From positions 6,008,962-6,072,961 of the forward strand of contig NC_008278.1 of assembly GCF_000058485.1 (NCBI RefSeq): a stretch of DNA of 64,000 bases. Reading direction: 5' to 3'. The stretch is from Frankia alni ACN14a (GTDB lineage: Bacteria > Actinomycetota > Actinomycetes > Frankiales > Frankiaceae). The first letter of the stretch is position 1; each line of letters begins with the position of its first letter. A program made the translations under genes and the position numbers. Of the stretch, positions 62,401 to 64,000 are shown one piece after another. The notes below the pieces were generated by a model. The model had not been told where the DNA came from. It did no database searches and saw only the letters and a list, made by a program, of their open reading frames with translations.

Positions 62401-64000
62401 GAGGGCGACTGGCAGACCCGGCACGAGTTCTTCCAGCACAACCAGCGGCTGCTCGCCGACGCCGAGGAGCTGGAGCACCGGGCGCGCCGGCGCGACATCG
62501 TCGTCGACGACGAGGTGCTGTTCGGCTTCTACGCCGAGCGGATCCCGGCCGACGTCGTCTCCGTCCGGCACTTCGACGCCTGGTGGCGCAAGGCCCGGCG
62601 CGGCTCCCCCGACCTGCTCGACTTTCCCCGTTCGCTGCTCGTCTCGGCGGGCGCGGGCGACGTACGCGAGACCGACTACCCCGACGTCTGGCGGCTGGGC
62701 GAGCTGGCCCTGCCGCTGAGCTACCAGTTCGAGCCGGGGGCGGCGGCCGACGGGGTCACCGTGCACATTCCGTTGCCCGTGCTCAACCAGGTGAGCGCCG
62801 AGGGCTTCGAGTGGCAGGTCCCGGGCCTGCGCGAGGAGCTGGTGACCGCGCTGATCCGCGGGCTGCCGAAGGTGGTCAGGCGCAGCTTCGTGCCGGCGCC
62901 GAACTACGCGCGCGCGGTGCTCACACACCTCACCCCGGGGCAGGCCCCGCTGCTGGTCGCGGTCGAGCACGAGCTGCGCCGGATGGGCGGTCCGGAGATC
63001 CCGCGGGATTCCTGGTCGCTGGCCGCCGTCCCGGACCATCTGCGGATCACCTTCCGGGTCGAGGATGCTCGCGGGGCGGTGCTCGCCGAGGGCAAGGACC
63101 TCGACGCGATCAAGCAGCGGCTGCGGCCGCGGACCCGGGAGGCCGTCGCCGCCGCCGCGGACGGCGTCGAACGGACCGGGCTGCGGTCCTGGGACGGCGT
63201 CGGCAGCCTGCCCAGGGTCGTCGAGCTGCGCCGCGGCGGCCACGTCGTCAAGGCCTTCCCGGCGCTGGTCGACGAGGGCAGCACCGTCGCAGTCCGGGCC
63301 ACCGACACCGAGACCGAGCAGCGCCAGGCGATGTGGGCCGGCACCCGCCGGCTCGTGCTGCTCGGCGTCGCCTCCCCGATCCGCGGCCTCAACGGGCGGC
63401 TGTCCAACGCGGCGAAGCTGGCCCTGAGCCACAACCCGCACCGCGACGCCGCCGACCTGCTCGACGACTGCGTGCGGGCCGCCGCCGACCGCCTCATCAC
63501 CGCCGCGGGCGGCCCGGCCTGGGACGAGGCGGGCTTCACCGCGCTGCTCGCCGCGGTGCGCGCCGGCCTGCCCGAGGCGTCGTTCGCGGTCGTCCGCGAA
63601 GTCCAGCAGGTCCTCGCGCTCAGCCACACGGTCGACCTGGCGCTGCGGGACCTGCGCGCCCCGGCGTTGGCCGCCTCGGTCGCCGACGCCCGCGGGCAGC
63701 TCGACGCGTTGATCTACCGCGGTTTCGTCACCGACACCGGCGCGGACCGGCTCGCCGACCTCGCCCGCTACCTCACCGCGCTGGAACGGCGGCTGGAACG
63801 GCTGCCCCGCGACCCCGGCCGGGACCGGATCAACACGGCGACGGTCGGACGGGCGCGGGAGGCCTACCGGGAGCTGCTGGCGACGGTGCCGGCGGGTCGC
63901 GAGCCGGGCGAGGAGATCCGCCGCATCCGCTGGATGCTCGAGGAGCTGCGGGTGAGCCTGTTCGCCCAGAACCTGCGCACCCCGTACCCCGTCTCCGAGG
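59404..64000 (+). CDS. hrpA: ATP-dependent RNA helicase HrpA, 3' end outside the window
   Basis: A DEAH-box helicase of the HrpA type. From GTG 59404 (GGAAGG seven bases before it) it reads to the window end, over 1530 residues. Motifs in order: Walker A GETGSGKTTQ near 117, TQPRRIAARTVA, DEAH near 216, SATIE, LATNVAETSLTVPG, and QRKGRCGR near 476. Afterwards come the helicase-associated and HrpA-specific (DUF3418) regions (DVVSVRHFDAWWRKARRGSPDLLDF, core FDAWWRKARR). Glycine/serine linkers (60365-60420) and a large glycine/alanine insertion (61738-61880) are unusual. The family works on RNA and ribosomes. Confidence 0.93.
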   Translation, partial: MNPPPSADPTRVDREPADQDGTPRVGELSARLAELGPGDAHRLGRRLADTRRTREPAARQRALRAIAADTDRAAARVARRRANVPALSYPEILPVTQRKDEILAAIRDHQVVIIAGETGSGKTTQLPKICLELGRGVRGMIGHTQPRRIAARTVADRIAEELGTPSPQAGGVVGYQTRFTDQVHDDTLVKLMTDGILLAEISSDRSLRRYDTLIIDEAHERSLNIDFILGYLRSLLPRRPDLKVVITSATIETARFSAHFGDAPVIEVSGRTYPVEVRYRPLVPGARDTDPNGPNDPNAAEPDARPAEEPAGGRGTGRGRASSGGSGSGGSGSGGSGPGGRRGQPAEPERDQTQAISDAVDELCAEGPGDILVFLSGEREIRDTAEALAREQRPNTEIVPLYARLSAGEQHRVFQPHTGRRVVLATNVAETSLTVPGIRYVIDPGTARISRYSHRTKVQRLPIEPVSQASANQRKGRCGRTADGICIRLYSEEDFAGRPEFTDPEILRTNLASVILRMADLGLGDMATFGFLDPPDPRQISDGELLLTELGAFDAGGTGPGRPVADAPAPDGTGASGTDAGAPVQGGTGTSGAGASAARAGGTGTGRRITPIGRRLAQIPVDPRLARMVLAGDEQGCLREVLVIAAALAIQDPRDRPVEHQQAADERHARFADPTSDFLAYLNLWNYLRDARGELSANQFRRMCRTEFLNYLRIREWQDVHGQLAAVARGLGLNADARAGDRAFRDNRDGRDGRDGTAGSRGAGGRNGKGGGAGRDGAGGGAGAGGGAGGAGAGGGAGAGGGAGAGGGAGAGGGAGAGGGAGAGGADGAGGAADPRAVHRALLTGLLSHIGRYDPERREYAGARGSRFMLWPGSAMARGRGRADRAAAADAAIDATGPDAPRQRPSGPPAWVMAAELVETSRLWGRTAARIDPDWIEPLAGHLVHRSYSEPRWSRRQGAVLADERVTLYGVPIVAGRPVQYSRIDPALCRELFIRHALVEGDWQTRHEFFQHNQRLLADAEELEHRARRRDIVVDDEVLFGFYAERIPADVVSVRHFDAWWRKARRGSPDLLDFPRSLLVSAGAGDVRETDYPDVWRLGELALPLSYQFEPGAAADGVTVHIPLPVLNQVSAEGFEWQVPGLREELVTALIRGLPKVVRRSFVPAPNYARAVLTHLTPGQAPLLVAVEHELRRMGGPEIPRDSWSLAAVPDHLRITFRVEDARGAVLAEGKDLDAIKQRLRPRTREAVAAAADGVERTGLRSWDGVGSLPRVVELRRGGHVVKAFPALVDEGSTVAVRATDTETEQRQAMWAGTRRLVLLGVASPIRGLNGRLSNAAKLALSHNPHRDAADLLDDCVRAAADRLITAAGGPAWDEAGFTALLAAVRAGLPEASFAVVREVQQVLALSHTVDLALRDLRAPALAASVADARGQLDALIYRGFVTDTGADRLADLARYLTALERRLERLPRDPGRDRINTATVGRAREAYRELLATVPAGREPGEEIRRIRWMLEELRVSLFAQNLRTPYPVSE
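61738..61880 (+). repeat. 18-bp tandem repeats inserted in hrpA
   Basis: GGTGGCGGAGCTGGCGCA and a 15-bp variant recur about seven times, in frame, encoding a run of Gly and Ala between the domains before DPRAVHRALLTGLLSHIG. Copies are nearly identical. Confidence 0.9.

Noticed and set aside
60103-63627. 1174-residue open frame on the minus strand opposite hrpA
   Set aside because: It is the antisense shadow of hrpA at very high GC. The hrpA frame has ordered DEAH helicase motifs, the antisense frame has none.

Overview
The window is very GC-rich, makes heavy use of GTG starts, and carries gene families typical of Actinobacteria (XRE/DUF5753 with DUF397, DUF574 methyltransferases, a helicase-associated Helicase_C_3 protein, actinobacterial malate dehydrogenase, an HbpS/GlcG protein). 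A Frankia-like or other filamentous actinomycete is the best guess. The assignment rests on composition and gene families, not on a marker gene.

Layout. 1-2.6 kb: the 5' end of a phosphotransferase-like gene diverges from eutB-eutC (ethanolamine ammonia-lyase). 2.7-7.9 kb: a two-gene conflict module, a stand-alone TIR protein followed by a NACHT/pentapeptide/WD40 protein whose 14 WD40 repeats are almost identical even as DNA. 8-12.7 kb: a flavin reductase, an EndoU toxin with a candidate immunity gene, a TmrB-like P-loop protein and a CocE/NonD hydrolase. 12.9-16.6 kb: a DUF433 protein and a large helicase-associated protein.

16.8-28.3 kb is a CRISPR-Cas island of subtype I-B: cas6, cas8b1, cas7, a single ORF that fuses cas5 and cas3, cas4, cas1 and cas2. 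Four arrays share one repeat and one leader of about 100 bp. Three short, partly decayed arrays lie left of cas6 and read leftward; one 10-repeat array follows cas2 and reads rightward. Decayed sequence, including a fragment of the neighbouring helicase-associated gene, lies among the left arrays.

28.6-33.1 kb is a worn region: an IclR regulator, a frameshifted nitroreductase, and a DUF574 methyltransferase gene cut in two by about 1.9 kb that carries a MazE/MazF-type pair and a VOC protein, bounded by a 7-bp direct repeat. 33.1-44.3 kb is mostly ordinary: LysR with a siderophore-interacting protein and an O-methyltransferase, an SDR next to an XRE regulator, a zinc metallopeptidase, a SnoaL protein, a DUF2269 membrane protein, a GlxA-type regulator, a Nudix-like/TerB fusion, an SCP2 protein and a class IV aminotransferase. 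44.6-48.6 kb holds a low-complexity 837-aa protein and an EAD1 plus nucleotide-cyclase-like protein. 48.7-64 kb holds mdh, a branched-chain-type solute-binding lipoprotein, a SelT/SelW-like protein, an HbpS/GlcG protein, an unknown gene with DUF397, an XRE/DUF5753 regulator, a doubled sensor kinase and an hrpA helicase that runs off the window.

Several loci point to immunity or conflict: TIR plus NACHT-WD40, the I-B CRISPR-Cas with fused Cas5-Cas3, EndoU toxin-immunity, MazEF, and the EAD1-cyclase. Short tandem repeats of 12-18 bp recur in genes and spacers, and a 16-bp palindrome occurs four times. All function calls come from reading motifs; no database search was run.
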